From: Centrapalus pauciflorus
Lineage: Eukaryota; Streptophyta; Magnoliopsida; Asterales; Asteraceae
Reading direction: 5' to 3'
NCBI GenBank assembly: GCA_020465985.1
Contig: JAANYP010004711.1
Coordinates: forward strand, 444,750-508,749
DNA: 64,000 bases
Below the pieces are notes generated by a model that was not told the origin of the DNA, did not search any database, and was given only the letters and a program-made list of their open reading frames with translations. Positions 51,956 through 63,850 of this stretch are shown here, one piece after another. Both the position numbers and the translations under genes were made by a program. Position 1 is the stretch's first letter, and each line of letters starts with the position of its first letter.

Positions 51956-54900
51956 ATGGCTCACAGACCTAATCCCCTTCTTCCAGTGTTTGTTGGTGAT
52001 GATGTTGTCAAACACTCATCAGTCACTACAATGCTGACCATCAAACCCACCAACTACATTGCTAATCTGACCATACCCAAGAACTATGTGGGAAAAGGGT
52101 ATGAAGAAATGGTGGAGTTCTTAAAAGTTCATCCGTTGAACTATGCAATGACTGCAACTCCTGGTGTCCTGTACCAGGAGATGGTGTACGAGTTCTGGTA
52201 CACCTGTGCCTACAACCCCAACACCAAAGTCATCAAAGGTACTATTCTCAATGGGACTCAGACCATTGAGATAGTACTGATCTTCTCAGGGAGGTGCTTC
52301 GTCTACCAACTACTGAAGTTGGGCCTATGCAAAAGAAGGCCAAAACAGCTCAGCCTGAGTCTGCACCCTTAGCCTCTGTGGCTAAGGGGGAGCAGGCTCC
52401 TCACCCTGGTTCATTCGTTGAACCTCAAGCCTCTGTGGCTGGTGCCTTTGTGGCGCCTGGGACTATGGAACAGGCCAACCCACCTGTTTCTGACCCAGTC
52501 TCAAATCCTGTCCAGTCTGAACCCCTCATCACCTCTCCCCAATCACCCACTTCATCCATTCACTATCAACGAAAATCCATCTCTAAAAAGAAATCAGCCA
52601 AAACAACCACCTCCTCTGTTCCCTCTCAACAGGGTTCAGTTGTAAGAGAAGCAACCCCTTCTGCCTCTCCTATATTGGGAGAAGGTTCAGCCCAATTGGA
52701 GCCTGCTTCACTCCAACCTGAGTCTACCCAGAGTCAGCCTAGACCCTCTGGTTCCTCCCAACAGGAACCAGTTGTACAAACGGAGATAGCCACATCAACT
52801 ATCCCAGCCTCCCAACAGGCTGAGGATATTGAAAGACAGGAGTCCTCTCCACTCCACACTGCGTCCACACTGTCCCCCACTCAAATCTCCTTACACCCTG
52901 AGTCTGCACGAGGTGCCCACGCTGCTAGTATAGACCAATCAGCAGCTCAGCCTCAAACTTCTGCTCCCCATGATACAGTTGTTCTACACCAAACAGCTGC
53001 TGAGGGACCAACAACCCAAGCTGATGAACCTCAGGGATCATACCATCCCTCTGGTGAGGCTGCTCCCTCCATGCAAACTCCATCCGCAGGTTTCACCACT
53101 GCTGATGTTCAAATGCATATCCCATCTCCCAATGATGAGGTGCTTTTTTACCAAGCAGCATCTGAAAGGCCCCCAACATCAACCCCTTCTCCTGATGAAG
53201 CAGCTACAGCCGTTGCTGAGGGACCCTTTGACCACTCCAAGCTGGGCCACATTATATTTGCCCAGGCTATGGAGCTTCTATCCAATGTTCCTCTTCCCTC
53301 TCCATCACATCCTCAAACACCAGCCTCCTCATCATCTTCTCTATCTACCCAATCTAAACAGTCTACCCATACACCTCCATCTCCTAAAGACCTGCCTTTG
53401 AAGGATCAGCTCTCTCTACTGACCAACAAAGTTGGTTCTTTGGAAACTGCTATGACCTCTCTACCCTCCATTATTTCAGACTCTGTGTCTGAACAGCCTA
53501 AGGGGTTCTTTGATTCGTTCAAAGACTCCTTTCCTGCCACTCCACAAACAGATAATTCTCCACAGCTGTTAGCACTCACTGCACAGCTGCAAAATGTGTC
53601 CAACTCCCTCTCCTCTATTCTTTCAATGCAACAGGACTCTGTGTCCTCAATGACAGCTATTTCTCAACAGCTGTCATCTCTCCTCACTTCTAGCAATTCT
53701 ACCCTTCCTGCCACTCTGACCAGCTTGACCACACTAATTGGCTCTCTATCTAATTCTATGTCATCAAACCTTGCTGATGTGCAAGATTCTCTTGAACTTC
53801 ATCTTGCAGAGCTTCAAAGTTTGCTGTTCACCAAGTCTGATAAGGAAAACATTGTTAAGCTGACCTCCCTTGCTGATACACAATCCTCTTCTCTTCAAAC
53901 CTGTCTTTCCCAGCTTGCAGAGGTAAAGGACAATTTGGCTTTCTTAGTGAATAGCCTTGTTGGCCCCAGGCCTGCTGCCAAAACTGCTGGCAAGCCTGAT
54001 GACTTTGTGTCTTCATGCAGGCCGGGTGTTGAAGGTGTTGGTCCATCTCTTTCAAAGGTGGAGTAGTCGTCTGCCTCTAAGACTAAGTCTAAGGGGGAGA
54101 AAACTTCTTCTCCTAAGGAGAAACCAGTGCCTACAGCACAAACTGGTCAACCAGCAGGAATCTCTGAAACAGGTACAATAGAGGGTGCTTCTCAAGCTGC
54201 TCAGCCTACTCAGGTTGAATCTCCAATCCCTGCTCTGTCTTAGGGGGAGGAATCCATTCCTGAGGGCAGGCCAAGCAGCAGACGGAGGCATCTGATATTA
54301 GAAGAAGAAGAAGAGGAGGAGGAAAGTCCTGAAGCTGCTATCTCTAAAGCAGCTAAAGGTAAAGCAATAGCAGCAACTGATCCTCAACAGCAGAAAACAG
54401 CAGAAATCCAATTTCACAAAGCAAGGGCCAAAGAAATGGGTCTTCCTATGCACAAATATTTTGAGTTTAGAGAAGAACAGCTTCAAGCCCTGGAAGTTCT
54501 TAGAAAAGAAGAAGAATCTGCCAAAGCTGCCAAATCATTTGCACTTCAAGAAGCAAAGAAAGTTAAAATGTCTACTTTGGAAGTGCAAAAGAAAATATTG
54601 GAAGCTGCTAAGGGATCAGCAGGGGAGAAGGGAGCAGAAAAAGAAAAAGGTACTATGGTCTCAGTGACCAAGCCTACAGTGCCTCATGCAAGAGCTCAGT
54701 ACCATTTTGACAACCAGGCAAAGAAAAAAATTTCAAGATGTTGCTGAAAGAAGGCTTGCCAAGGAAGCAATTGTCAAAGCTGTCCCTATATATAGAAAAG
54801 GCAGTCAGTGGAAGTTTAAGATAACAAGGATGGGTGCAGCGGGCCCAGAATTAGAAACATATGACTACACTGACGTAGCACAGATGGGGTACAGAGAATG

Positions 54901-55506
54901 GATTGAGCTGGCAGTTGCTCTGAGTGAGTCAAAGTCAGAAACGGCTAAGACTATCAGGGCATATGTCAAGAAACTGATGGAGAGAGTAAAGAACCTTGGC
55001 CTGATCTCCAAAGAAGTTAGTGAAGGTGTCTTTGTGACACATCCAAAAATTAAGGCAAGGAGGACAAGGAAGGACACTGAATTGGAACTACTCCTTGCAC
55101 TGATTGAACAAGGCGATTATGCCATTGAAATGAAAGGAGTTGATCACAGCCTGCCTAGTGGAATAGAGTTTGAAGATGGCAAGATCATTGAAGAGCCTGA
55201 GCTGGGGGCATTTTTTGTAGATCCCTTAACTCAGAAGAAATGCTTTCAAAGAGCTTCAGATCTATACAAATGGATCTGAGACAACTTGTGGCCTTCAGAC
55301 TTGCAGTTTCATTCAGGCAGTCTAGTAAGTGGAGAGCAGCCGTCTGGGATCAGCTCAGAGGCTTCTTTGAAAGAGGTGGACTTGATGATCCCAAGTTCAT
55401 GACAATAAGAAGTGAAGTTCAGGAACTAGAGGAAACAAGGGAAGAGCTGGATGTTTCAGGTTCCCCCTCCAGTGTGATGAAGTCCATCTGCCATCTGGGC
55501 AGGTGA
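51956..55506 (+). pseudogene. Copia-2 ORF3, extra protein between pol and 3' LTR, broken
   Basis: From ATG 51956 (MAHRPNPLLPVFVGDDVVK) the N-terminal domain has YEFWYTCAYNPNTKVIKGTI, LNGTQTIEI and, after a frameshift near 52280, DLLREVLRLPTTEVG. This aligns with the FWNHA...GTDIHITEESIRHHL part of copia-1 ORF3. A long Pro/Ser/Gln-rich region follows (52330-53400), then Ser/Leu-rich helices. Stops at 54064 and 54241 and a frameshift in an A run near 54728 lead to the C-terminal domain (AVPIYRKGSQWKFKITRMG, AQMGYREWIELAVALSES), with a last shift near 55270. Intact it would be about 1180 residues. No membrane segment is seen. Function unknown. Confidence 0.8.
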
Positions 55507-55828
55507 AGAATGGAAGCTGTCCATTAGTTGGACAGGCTTACCATTATCTGCTCCCAACACAAACAGTCCAAAACCCTGCTGTACATTAGTTGTACATTAT
55601 TACATTAGTTGTAATTTTTCTTTTACATTAGTTGTAAAATACATTAGTACATTAGTTGTACTTTTGTAGAAACATGTGTTGTTTTAATGTAATCAAAATC
55701 AGTATATATAAACTGATCATTTACTTTACTCAAGTGTTGTAATTTCCATTCATCAAAATGTATTGTAAAATGTATAGTGATTATTGATTAAATCAGCTTA
55801 GGCTAATTATTGCAAATAGGGGGAGATT
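55507..55828 (+). other. Copia-2 3' untranslated stretch and PPT
   Basis: ACATTAGTTGTA-type words are repeated about five times (55590-55670). The tract AAATAGGGGGAGAT ends at 55828, directly before the 3' LTR, and serves as the PPT. Confidence 0.8.
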
Positions 55829-56957
55829 GTTAGGCACAAAAAGGCCTCAGTCAAACCTGCTCTGCATCTGAGGGGGAGATTATTAATCAAACCTGTTGAG
55901 GCACTTGATGGGTAATAGTTAAGGCCTGTTTATGCCTTAATAATTCCTAAAAAGTGATTTGCAATATCAGTCCAAAGCTGTTCTATATGTTGCATGTGTT
56001 GCAACTAAGACAGTTTGTCCAAGCTGTTCAGTCCGCTGAACAGGCTGGACATAAACTGTCTACCCTGCTCTACACTGGTGAGCAGCTTGGGCAGTTTTCA
56101 AGTGTTCTGTTCTTTGTGAACAGAACCTGTTCTTTGTGAACAGGCTAAACACTTTATGGAATGTGTTTCCAAGTCCTCATGTATTGTATTTGACTACAAG
56201 ATCAGTTTACAAAGTCGAAGACAAAGTGGAAATCGGAATTGCTCAGCCTGCCCAAGCTGTTCTGTTACATGAAGACAAAAGGTTATTTGGAAAAGGATGA
56301 CAGACCTTTTTCTTATATCAAAATAGGCCTTTACAAGGAAGAAAGACGCAAAGTTGACATTCCTTATTTAGTTAAAGGCAATGCAACAGTAGACAAAGTG
56401 AAAAGACAAAAGTTCTGCACACAAGAAGACAAGTCTGCTTTTCAGAAAGTGCAGAAAAGGTTATGTTGTCGTTTCAACAAGACTTCTCCTTTTTCATTCC
56501 GTACAATGAAGAAGTTTCACTTAGATCCTCTGAGTGAGTATAAAAGGAAGCTTTTAAGGTGAGAAAGATTAAGCCAAAAAGCTAAGTGCTGAAAACAAGA
56601 GTGAACGTGCAAGTGTGTTTTTCATGCATGCAAGCCTGCTTGTGTAATACAGTTTCTCTGTGTCTAAGCTGTTCTACATAAGCTGTCCCTCTGAGTCTTG
56701 TAAACACAGTGAGTGCTTCTTAGTGAGTGTATTCATTGTAAACTAGTTTGAGTCTGTCTTAGACTAGTGAACATACTGTTGTATCTGTCATCTCAGCTTG
56801 AACCCTTCTGCATTCAAGCGTGTTTGTAATTAACAACTTGTTGATAATACACACAAACATTGAGAAAATAGTGTGTAGTTTTTAAATAGCTGTATTCACC
56901 CCCCCCCCCCCTCTACAACTTAAAGCTATATACTTTGGGAACCTCTCGGGACCTACA
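55829..56957 (+). repeat. Copia-2 3' LTR
   Basis: It is longer than the 5' LTR through a local duplication of TGTTCTTTGTGAACAG at about 56108-56145 and a longer C run near 56900. TSD ATGGT follows. Confidence 0.95.
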
Positions 56958-57728
56958 ATGGTCAACAGTACACCCATGAAAACTCCCATGGCTCCGGATT
57001 CTAAGTCTAAACTCGATGAGGACATTTCAGGGAAACCTGTCGATGTAACTCATTATTTAGGGATAATTGGGTCATTAATGTATTTAACAGCCAGTAGACC
57101 GGATATTATGTTTGCTACGTGTGTCTGTGCTAGATATCAGGCACATCCTAAAGAATCACATTTGGCTGCTGCCAAATGCATTTCAAGATATCTGAAGGGA
57201 ACACCAAGTTTAGGTTTGTGGTATCTGAGGGAATCAACGTTTATATTAACTGTTTATTCTGACGCTGATCACGCAGGTGACAAAATGGATCGGAAAAGCA
57301 CATCAGGAGCAATACAATTTCTCAGTGACAAACCCGTCTACTGGTCATCCAAAAAGCAACATTGTGTATCCCTGTCAACAGCAGAAGCTGAAAACGTAGC
57401 AGTATCGTCGTGCTGTTCACAAGTGTTGTGGATGTAGAGCCAACTCATATATTACGGGTTTACACTGCAAATGATTTCCATTTACTGTGATTCACAAAGT
57501 GCCATTGCAATAGCTTCAAATCCGGTGCAACATTCAAAAACTAAGCACATTGACATCCGGTATCATTTTATAAAAGATCATGTAGAAAATGGTAATGTCG
57601 AGTTATATTTTGTACCCACTGAATATCAACTAGCTGATTTGTTTACCAAAGCCTTAGATAAAAAACGATTTGATTTTTTGGTATACAAATTTGGGTATGT
57701 TGAATCGTTAGATTTAAACTTTCAGTAG
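56958..57728 (+). pseudogene. pol: Copia-3 RT end and RNase H, resumed after copia-2
   Basis: After TSD ATGGT the copia-3 RT continues ([39 protein letters not shown]), then RNase H (VYSDADHAGDKMDRKSTSG, LSTAEAENVAVSSCCSQVLW). A TAG at 57435, where Gln is usual, interrupts it; then CDSQSAIAIASNPVQHSKTK and LADLFTKALDKKRFDFLV follow to the stop at 57728. It joins the YVDD half at 43755-44008. Confidence 0.88.
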
Positions 57729-58207
57729 TTACAAATAATAATTTTAAATTTACATCTTTTATTTGATTAAATTGTTAATCTCATGTGATATTAAAGTTTA
57801 ATTTTTCTAAGTTTAACAACTTCGGATTGTCATGTGCAGGGGGAGCAGACAGAAATTTTATCTGAATTTTATATATCTGATAAATTTTTATATGTTTTTG
57901 TAGGGGGAGCTGTCATATAAAGAGTTATACATCTGAGGGGGAGCTCATATGCAAAATATAAGGAGGAGCAACATTTTTTTTTATCTTTTAATATTTTTTT
58001 TCGTTCATTTTAAATTTTTTAGTTGTTTTAAATTTTTTTTGTTAGTTGTTATTTTTTACTTTATTTTTGTGTGTGAATTTTATTTTTTGTAAATAAATGG
58101 GCTTAAAAGTTGTAAGAGAGAGTGTTAATTCATATTTCTAGCAATTCATTCAACATTTTACATAAACATATGAACAATTAACACAATCGCAGAATACAAT
58201 ATGTCAA
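57729..58207 (+). other. Copia-3 3' region with multiple PPT-like tracts
   Basis: GGGGGAGC occurs three times (about 57839, 57903 and 57938) and GGAGGAGC once (57962) within 125 bases. The 281-bp copia-3 LTR does not follow; at about 58208 the sequence becomes copia-4 integrase. 58080-58207 is unassigned. Confidence 0.7.
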
Positions 58208-58756
58208 ATGATCATTACATATGAACTCCTTTTGTGGTAAATCTCTTACCAAGTTCTTTTTGACTAAAACATTCATGGATTTGAAGTTCATGTGACACAT
58301 CCTTCTGTGCCAAAGAGCAGACTCATTGGATGATGCTTTGGATATCAAACAGCTTAAAGTACTTGATTTGGATAAAAGTTCTGTGTCCAAACAGTATACA
58401 TTGTCCTTTCTTGGTGTTCTTAGTAAAACAAGATTTTCAGGAATTGTAAAATCTTTTGAAAGAACAATGCACTTAGAATCTGTAAACAGAACAATATTAT
58501 GTTTGTCACAGATTTGAGACACACTTAATAAGTTATACTTAAGTTGTTCAACATACAAAACATCATTGAAAATCATGTTGCCTGCAATAACAGTACCTTT
58601 ACCTGTAACCTTACCTCCTTTGGAGTTTCCTCCAAATCCAACAAACCCTCCATCAAAGCCTTTGAAATTTGACAAGCACTCAGAACTGCCTGTCATGTGT
58701 CTAGAGCATCCACTGTCCAAATGCCATCTTGTTTCATGTGGTGACCTGTGGTTGCC
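58208..58756 (-). pseudogene. pol: Copia-4 protease and integrase start
   Basis: GNHRSPHETRWHLDSGCSRH begins at 58756, just after a splice-acceptor-like GTGCAG. The protease Asp is present. The frame continues to WHRRMCHMNFKSMN and PQKEFICNDH, the start of the integrase zinc-binding domain, and then leaves the copia sequence. Confidence 0.87.
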
Positions 58757-59860
58757 CTGCACAAATAAAAGCTTAGTTAGTAGTGGAGTAAACCCAAACC
58801 AAGTTGGTTTTGGTTTGTCCTTGTGCATTAACATAACTAAACACTGTCTTTGATTTCTTATACTTAGTGAGATACACTGATGGATTTTGTGGAGAGTACT
58901 TAGTTATCACATGAGGTATCCAGGTGTTTTGTCCATCCTTTTCAATACCAGTCTCAGATGATCCATTACCAGTCCCAATTTTGAGCCTAGCAGTCTGAAC
59001 TGAGTCTGTAGTGCTAACAGCCTGAGAATTTGCACTAGCAGTGTCAACTTTAGGCTTGGCAGTTTTAACAGGTTTACCTGAGTTTTTACCTTTAACACAC
59101 CATATTTGTTTAAAATTTAATTTTGGTTTAGCTAAAACTTGTTTTTGGTGTGTGGATTGTTTCTTATTTACTTTTGAGAACCTGTGATCAACTGTTTTCT
59201 TTGGAACAGATGCAGTAGGAGGTTTGGCCTTTGAATTTTTTGAATTTTGAGAGTTTGTCTTTTTATGAATCGCAGTCTGTTTTGCAACAGATGGTTTATA
59301 AAAGCAATCCCTGGCCAAGTGATTTTTCCTGCCACAATGGAAGCATTTTTTGACTGTTTGGAATGGAGTACCAGTTTTATTGAATAATATCTGGTTCTTG
59401 TTCCTTTGATTTCCCCTTACCTGCTGTTGTTTGGGAAACTTTTGGACACCATGCTTTTGGCATGTGCAGATTGGAACATTTTTACCCTTTTTATTATTCT
59501 TTGATGAAGATGCAGTGTTACAGTTAGAAAGGACAGAAACCTGTGGAGTAGCATTGCATACACTCATCTTCTCCTTTCCTTTCTTATTGGGGATTTGGAT
59601 TTCTATAGGTGCAATTGTTTTGTGTTCTTTCTTAACTGCTGTGCACTCACAGTCTCTATTTTGAATCAGATCTTCTTTAGATTCATGACCGTTTTCAAGG
59701 ATAGGATCTACAGTGGTCATACACTCATATAATGGTTCATTAACAAGTCTATCAGCAACTTCACTCATTGGATGAATGTATTTGTTGTTGTATGGAGGTG
59801 GAGTGGCTCTGTATCCTATACCTTCTTTGGGATTGAGCTGAGATTTACCCTATCTTTAAA
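58757..59860 (-). pseudogene. gag: Copia-4 gag C-terminal region with second zinc knuckle
   Basis: The frame reads ATPPPYNNKYIHPMSEVADR, a lysine-rich stretch, CFHCGRKNHLARDC, and ends YSTTN then TAA. It is open where copia-1 has a TGA. CAG|GTAAGG at 59421/59420 and GCAG|G at 58757/58756 would bound a 664-nt phase-0 intron. It is separated by a frameshift near 59850 from the upstream gag. Confidence 0.82.
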
Positions 59861-61414
59861 TTGCACTTCCATTAGGTGTTCCAGCTTTTGATTTGCCAAT
59901 TTGAAGTTTCCTAGATCTATATTCACAGATTCTAGTTTCTTATTAGCCTCTAACACCTTTTGTTCAGTCTCATCTAATTTTTTATTTAAGGATTCTATTT
60001 TCTTATTCAGCTCCTTTTTCTCCTACTCATGATATGTTCCATCATGTCCCATTTGAATCTCATTATCCTTATAGTCATTGATCTGTTTTTCAAGATCTTC
60101 TATGGCCTGCATGTATTCATATCTCCTTTCTTCCATCTTAGCTAGAGTTTTACACATGCTCTCATTATGATCTCTGTACTTTTTAACCATATTTTTGCAT
60201 GTTTGAGAGCAGAGTTTAGAATTTACCTTAGATGGTAGTTCAGTGGAGGTGACATTTGATGTTTCTGCCATTAGAGCTTGATTTTGAAACTCTTCCTCTG
60301 TTTGATCACTCCAGTCAAACACATTGTCTTCTTGAGAGACAAGTGCTTGTGATGATGAAGCATGATTAGTCTGCTGAGGTCTTGATGGCTTTTGACCTTG
60401 AGATCTGCATTCTTTGGCAAAGTGCCCAAGCTTGTGACATTTAAAACACTCAACTTTTGACTTATCAAAAGCTAGTTTGCCTTCTGCTCTGGCTTGAAAG
60501 TTGGATCTGCCAGTTCTTTTCAGAAACCTTTTGGCCCTCATGGTTAGCATTGCATGTTGCCATTTCAGATCCATCTCTTCTAGGTCATCTGGATGAATCT
60601 GTTCTAGATCTTCAGCATTTAGAGCAAACAGTCCATCATTGGCAACAAAAGCTTCATAGGGAGCCTCAGTAGAGTTACCATCACCACCTGAAAAGCAATC
60701 ACTGCAATTAGATTTTTCAGATGATAGAAGAGCAGTGTTGTGATTATAAGAAAAATATTTCTTTTTAGTGTCAATCTCAGTCTCAAACACTCTCAGACTG
60801 TTGTACAGATCATCCAGCTCAATTTCATCAAGAGTGTCTTTTGTTCTCCATTGAGCAGCATAGACTGTCCACTCTTCACCAAGAGATCTAAGAAATTTTC
60901 TGTTGACTTCATCTTGATCCAGGCTGACTTTTGCACTCTCCAATTCACTTATCAGTTTGTTGAACCTGTCAAAGATTTGAGTAAGGTTTTCATTCTTGCC
61001 ACCAGAAAAGTTCTCATACTGCTGTTTCAAAAGATCCTTTTGATTTCTCTTGGTACTGGCATTCCCAGCAAATCTTTTCTCTAAAGCAATCCAAAGAGAA
61101 TGAGCAGTATAAAACTTTTTAAACTGACGTTGATAAGCATTAGGAATGGCTATTTGTAGAAGTGTAAGAGCTTTCACTTCATTCATTCTAGCCTTTCTTT
61201 CAAGTTCAGTTTTTGGAGGAGTTTTGATGGGTTTGCCTTCAGCATCAAGTTCAGGATCAACTGCAGGAGGAAATTCAACAACTTCCCATATGGCATAATC
61301 AATGAATTGAATATGTTGTTGAATCCTGAGTTTCCACATCTCAAACGCAGTGGGCTTGAGCATAGGCACTTTGAGTCCTTGCCCAGATCCACTAATACTG
61401 TTATCAAATTCCAT
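59861..61414 (-). pseudogene. gag: Copia-4 gag, N-terminal and central part
   Basis: ATG 61414 (MEFDNSISGSGQGLKVPMLK) is the first Met after the PBS. The UBN2-type core is uninterrupted (MNEVKALTLLQIAIPNAYQR, LLKQQYENFSGGKNENLTQI), followed by CFKCHKLGHFAKEC and a coiled coil. A TAG at about 60023 replaces the Trp codon read as EWEK in copia-1, and the coiled coil continues in frame beyond it. It shows what copia-1 gag looked like before its 121-bp insert. Confidence 0.88.
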
Positions 61415-61482
61415 TGCAGAAAAATTAAAAAAAAATGTTAAAAGAAAGCTTTTGACTTTGAAAACAAAGAACGACCTGTGGC

Positions 61483-61492
61483 TCTGATACCA
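61483..61492 (-). other. Copia-4 primer-binding site
   Basis: Minus TGGTATCAGAGC overlaps 61481-61492, two bases inside the LTR, as in copia-1. Confidence 0.9.
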
Positions 61493-61494
61493 CT

Positions 61495-62153
61495 TGTCAG
61501 GATCTAAATGTTACTACCTAAGATTAACTGGTTTGAATTGATCAGTGTATAAACCAATAATCTTGTATTGAATCAAAGTCCAATTAAGAAGTTTGCGGAA
61601 TAACACTTAATTGTTTTAAGAAAAACTTTCAGAATCAATAACAAATAGATATAACTGAATAGACAAAGTTGCTTGTATTGCTGAACTCAATGATTACAAT
61701 CACCTCTAATCTGTTTGATTAGACGAAGAACACAAATTGTTCTTAGGGTTTTACAACCTTAGAGGCTTATGAAACTTAAACAAAAAGCAATTACAAACTT
61801 GAACGTGCAGAAACTTGATACAATAGAAAAACCTATTCTATGTATTTATAATGCTTTCTGATTTGTTTCCTTGAAGGACTCTGACTTCTCTGATAGTAGA
61901 TATGCTGGAATCTTCGTGTAAATATCTCTTCCTGAATATCAGCACTTTCTGTTTATGAACTGTTGAGCAGCTTGAATCACTAAGCAGCTTGAACAGAGCA
62001 GCTTGAATGAATTTACTCTGGCAGCTTGAACTTTTACTCTAGCAGCTCGAACTTCTCCAACTAAAAGCATGAACTTTGTACTTACATAGAAAATCTACTA
62101 ACAGTTTGAGAAATCTAACTAACAGCTTGAACTACTTAGAATATTTCCCAACA
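61495..62153 (-). repeat. Copia-4 5' LTR
   Basis: Minus TGTTGGGAAATATTC at 62153 to GATCCTGACA at 61495, 659 bp. It has the AAGCTGCT word cluster (61960-62070) and the TATAAATA box (61843-61850) of copia-1. Confidence 0.93.
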
Positions 62154-62251
62154 TTTTGTATTACACTCTGACCCTTTGGATATACCATACCCGTTGCACA
62201 AACGACTTTTCGTTGGCCATAGGGAAGCATCAACGAGCACATGGCAGGCTC
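62154..62251 (-). pseudogene. CACTA transposase-type gene, distal exon cut by copia-4
   Basis: After a minus-strand acceptor (ATTATAG at 62252), the exon reads MCSLMLPYGQRKVVCATGMV then YPKGQSVIQ, typical of the C-terminal part of plant Ptta/En/Spm transposase-family proteins. It stops at the copia-4 LTR border. Confidence 0.65.
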
Positions 62252-62326
62252 CTATAATTTAAATTAGGATCAAATGTATATATGTAATACATAAACTGAT
62301 AAGAAATAAAAGAAACATACTTACCT

Positions 62327-62747
62327 TTATCGAATCCAAATCATCAACATTATCAAAGTTGTAGGTTGACCCAACACTACTTTTTCGCATGTTTGGGCTC
62401 CCATCAGGTACATCCCCTTGAATAGGTGTCATCTCTTGTCTACTTATATTGTCAATATGCTTCTCCAATTTCTTTAATCTTTTTTCCCAAATTTCATCTT
62501 TCAACTTCCTGGATCTTTCCTCCCGCTCCTTTAATTCATAATACTTTTCTTCCCATTCTTTTGATGTTGTGCGATGCTTCCTCTTTTTTCCACTAATATT
62601 CGACAATCCCTTTTTTAATCCAACCATGTGGCCGACCCCCTTGTGCGGCCTGTGTGCTCAGGTCCAATCACCATCATTAAAGCATCTGTTCCTGGTTCAG
62701 GTTGCAAATCTCCTTGCGTAATTTGTAAGTCTTTATCTATCTGTTCA
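62327..62747 (-). pseudogene. CACTA transposase-type gene, middle exon, one frameshift
   Basis: The exon begins after TTTGAACAG (about 62747) with IDKDLQITQGDLQPEPGTDA, then MMVIGPEHTGRTRG, a one-base loss in a G run near 62632, and GVGHMVGLKKGLSN. A charged coiled coil (KEWEEKYYELKEREERSRKL) follows, ending DDLDSIK at donor GTAAGT (about 62326). The FGPE-x-GR-x-RG-x-G motif is typical of En/Spm transposase ORFs. Confidence 0.7.
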
Positions 62748-62831
62748 AACAAGCAACAAGTTACATTTCGCAAATTGATTTCATAAACAAGTTATTAGTT
62801 TTTATTATAAAACATTAAAAAACTGCAAGCA

Positions 62832-63080
62832 TCATACCAACTCTTGTGCCATGCCATGAAGATGACTCGGTAACTTAAGTTGTCCCTGTTGGTTGATCAT
62901 CCTCCTAGCCAACAAATAATTTCTTGCACGTTCATCATTTATCTTGTGGACATCTGTTGCTAATGTTGGATCCTCCCTTTCTTTCTCCCAGGTAGGTATA
63001 TTTCCACGGTAGCCTTTTGAACCTAACCGGGAAGGATTCTTATTCATCTTTGACCATTCTCTACCTTTTTGACGCATTTT
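62832..63080 (-). pseudogene. CACTA transposase-type gene, upstream exon
   Basis: After acceptor TTATGTGAAG the exon reads KMRQKGREWSKMNKNPSRLG, SKGYRGNIPTWEKERED and LARRMINQQGQLKLPSHLHG, ending QEL at donor GTATGA (62831). The N-K-x-N-R/P-x-x-x-G-S pattern is seen in Ptta/En/Spm transposases. Confidence 0.65.
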
Positions 63081-63850
63081 CTTCACATAAAAGTAACAAA
63101 TCATAATGTAGTTTTGGTGCATACTTATGAATTAAATAAGTAAAAAGAGAATATAATTAAAAATCTCTTTAAATCTCTCAAGACCCTATAAATTATTTAT
63201 ATAGTTTTGAAGAAAATTGATTGAATTCGTCAAGCAAACAACAACAATCAAGACCCTGGATGTTTTCAACTTTTCATAAATATTTCAATTGATATAATTT
63301 CTGAAATATAAAGTTACACATACCCTAAATTTGTCGACTAGGTCAAAGTTTTATTTATCAAAAGCGGGAATTAAAAAAAATCAGTATTTTATATATTTTA
63401 AAAAATAACAACTATTTCTAAAAGTTGGGGATAAAAAAGTTAAGCATTAATTTAAATATTATAGAAAAGAATAACTAATTATGTTTTTTTATATGATTGT
63501 TATCATAGAGATTCAATATTTAATAGGAAAATTACCAAAAAATGTAATATAAAATACAAAATTTGACGATAAAAGGGAGCATAAAATAAAAAAGAATTCT
63601 TCTTAATTTGTCATCAATACCCATTTTTTTGTCAAACTTAAATTTTATGTTATTTTTCTTGGCTTAAAAAATTTTACATTACCTTTATTGACAATTATTG
63701 AATTTTATATTAATCTAAGTTTTAATCTTTTAAACTAAATATAAATTTTTTATTCTTAATTTTCATGAATTTCAATTTTAAAAGATTAAAACTTAGATTA
63801 ATATATCCATTTTCATCCATAAAAATAAAAATACATTCGAAAAAAATAAT
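63081..63850 (-). other. AT-rich intron-like stretch
   Basis: It lies between exons of the transposase-type gene. Repeated AAACTTAGATTAATAT and TTAAATTTTATG words occur; no gene is seen. Confidence 0.5.

Larger units (their letters stand above)
44009..56957 (+). mobile_element. Copia-2: Sirevirus-like copia element with ORF3, TSD ATGGT
   Basis: LTRs at 44009-45113 and 55829-56957 start TGTTAGGCAC and end CCTACA. ATGGT flanks at 44004-44008 and 56958-56962 and lies within copia-3 RT. The layout is PBS, long gag, protease, integrase, RT, RNase H, ORF3, PPT. The LTRs differ at about 30 sites by eye (about 2.7%) plus an 18-bp duplication in the 3' LTR, so it is older than copia-1. Frameshifts, stops and active-site losses make it inactive. 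Confidence 0.93.
58208..62153 (-). mobile_element. Copia-4: 5' half of a minus-strand sister of copia-1
   Basis: LTR 61495-62153, PBS, gag and protease/early integrase closely match copia-1. The element stops inside integrase (KEFICNDH) at about 58208. The rest of pol, ORF3 and the 3' LTR are missing, so no TSD can be shown. It lies in an exon of a CACTA transposase gene on its 5' side. Confidence 0.9.
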
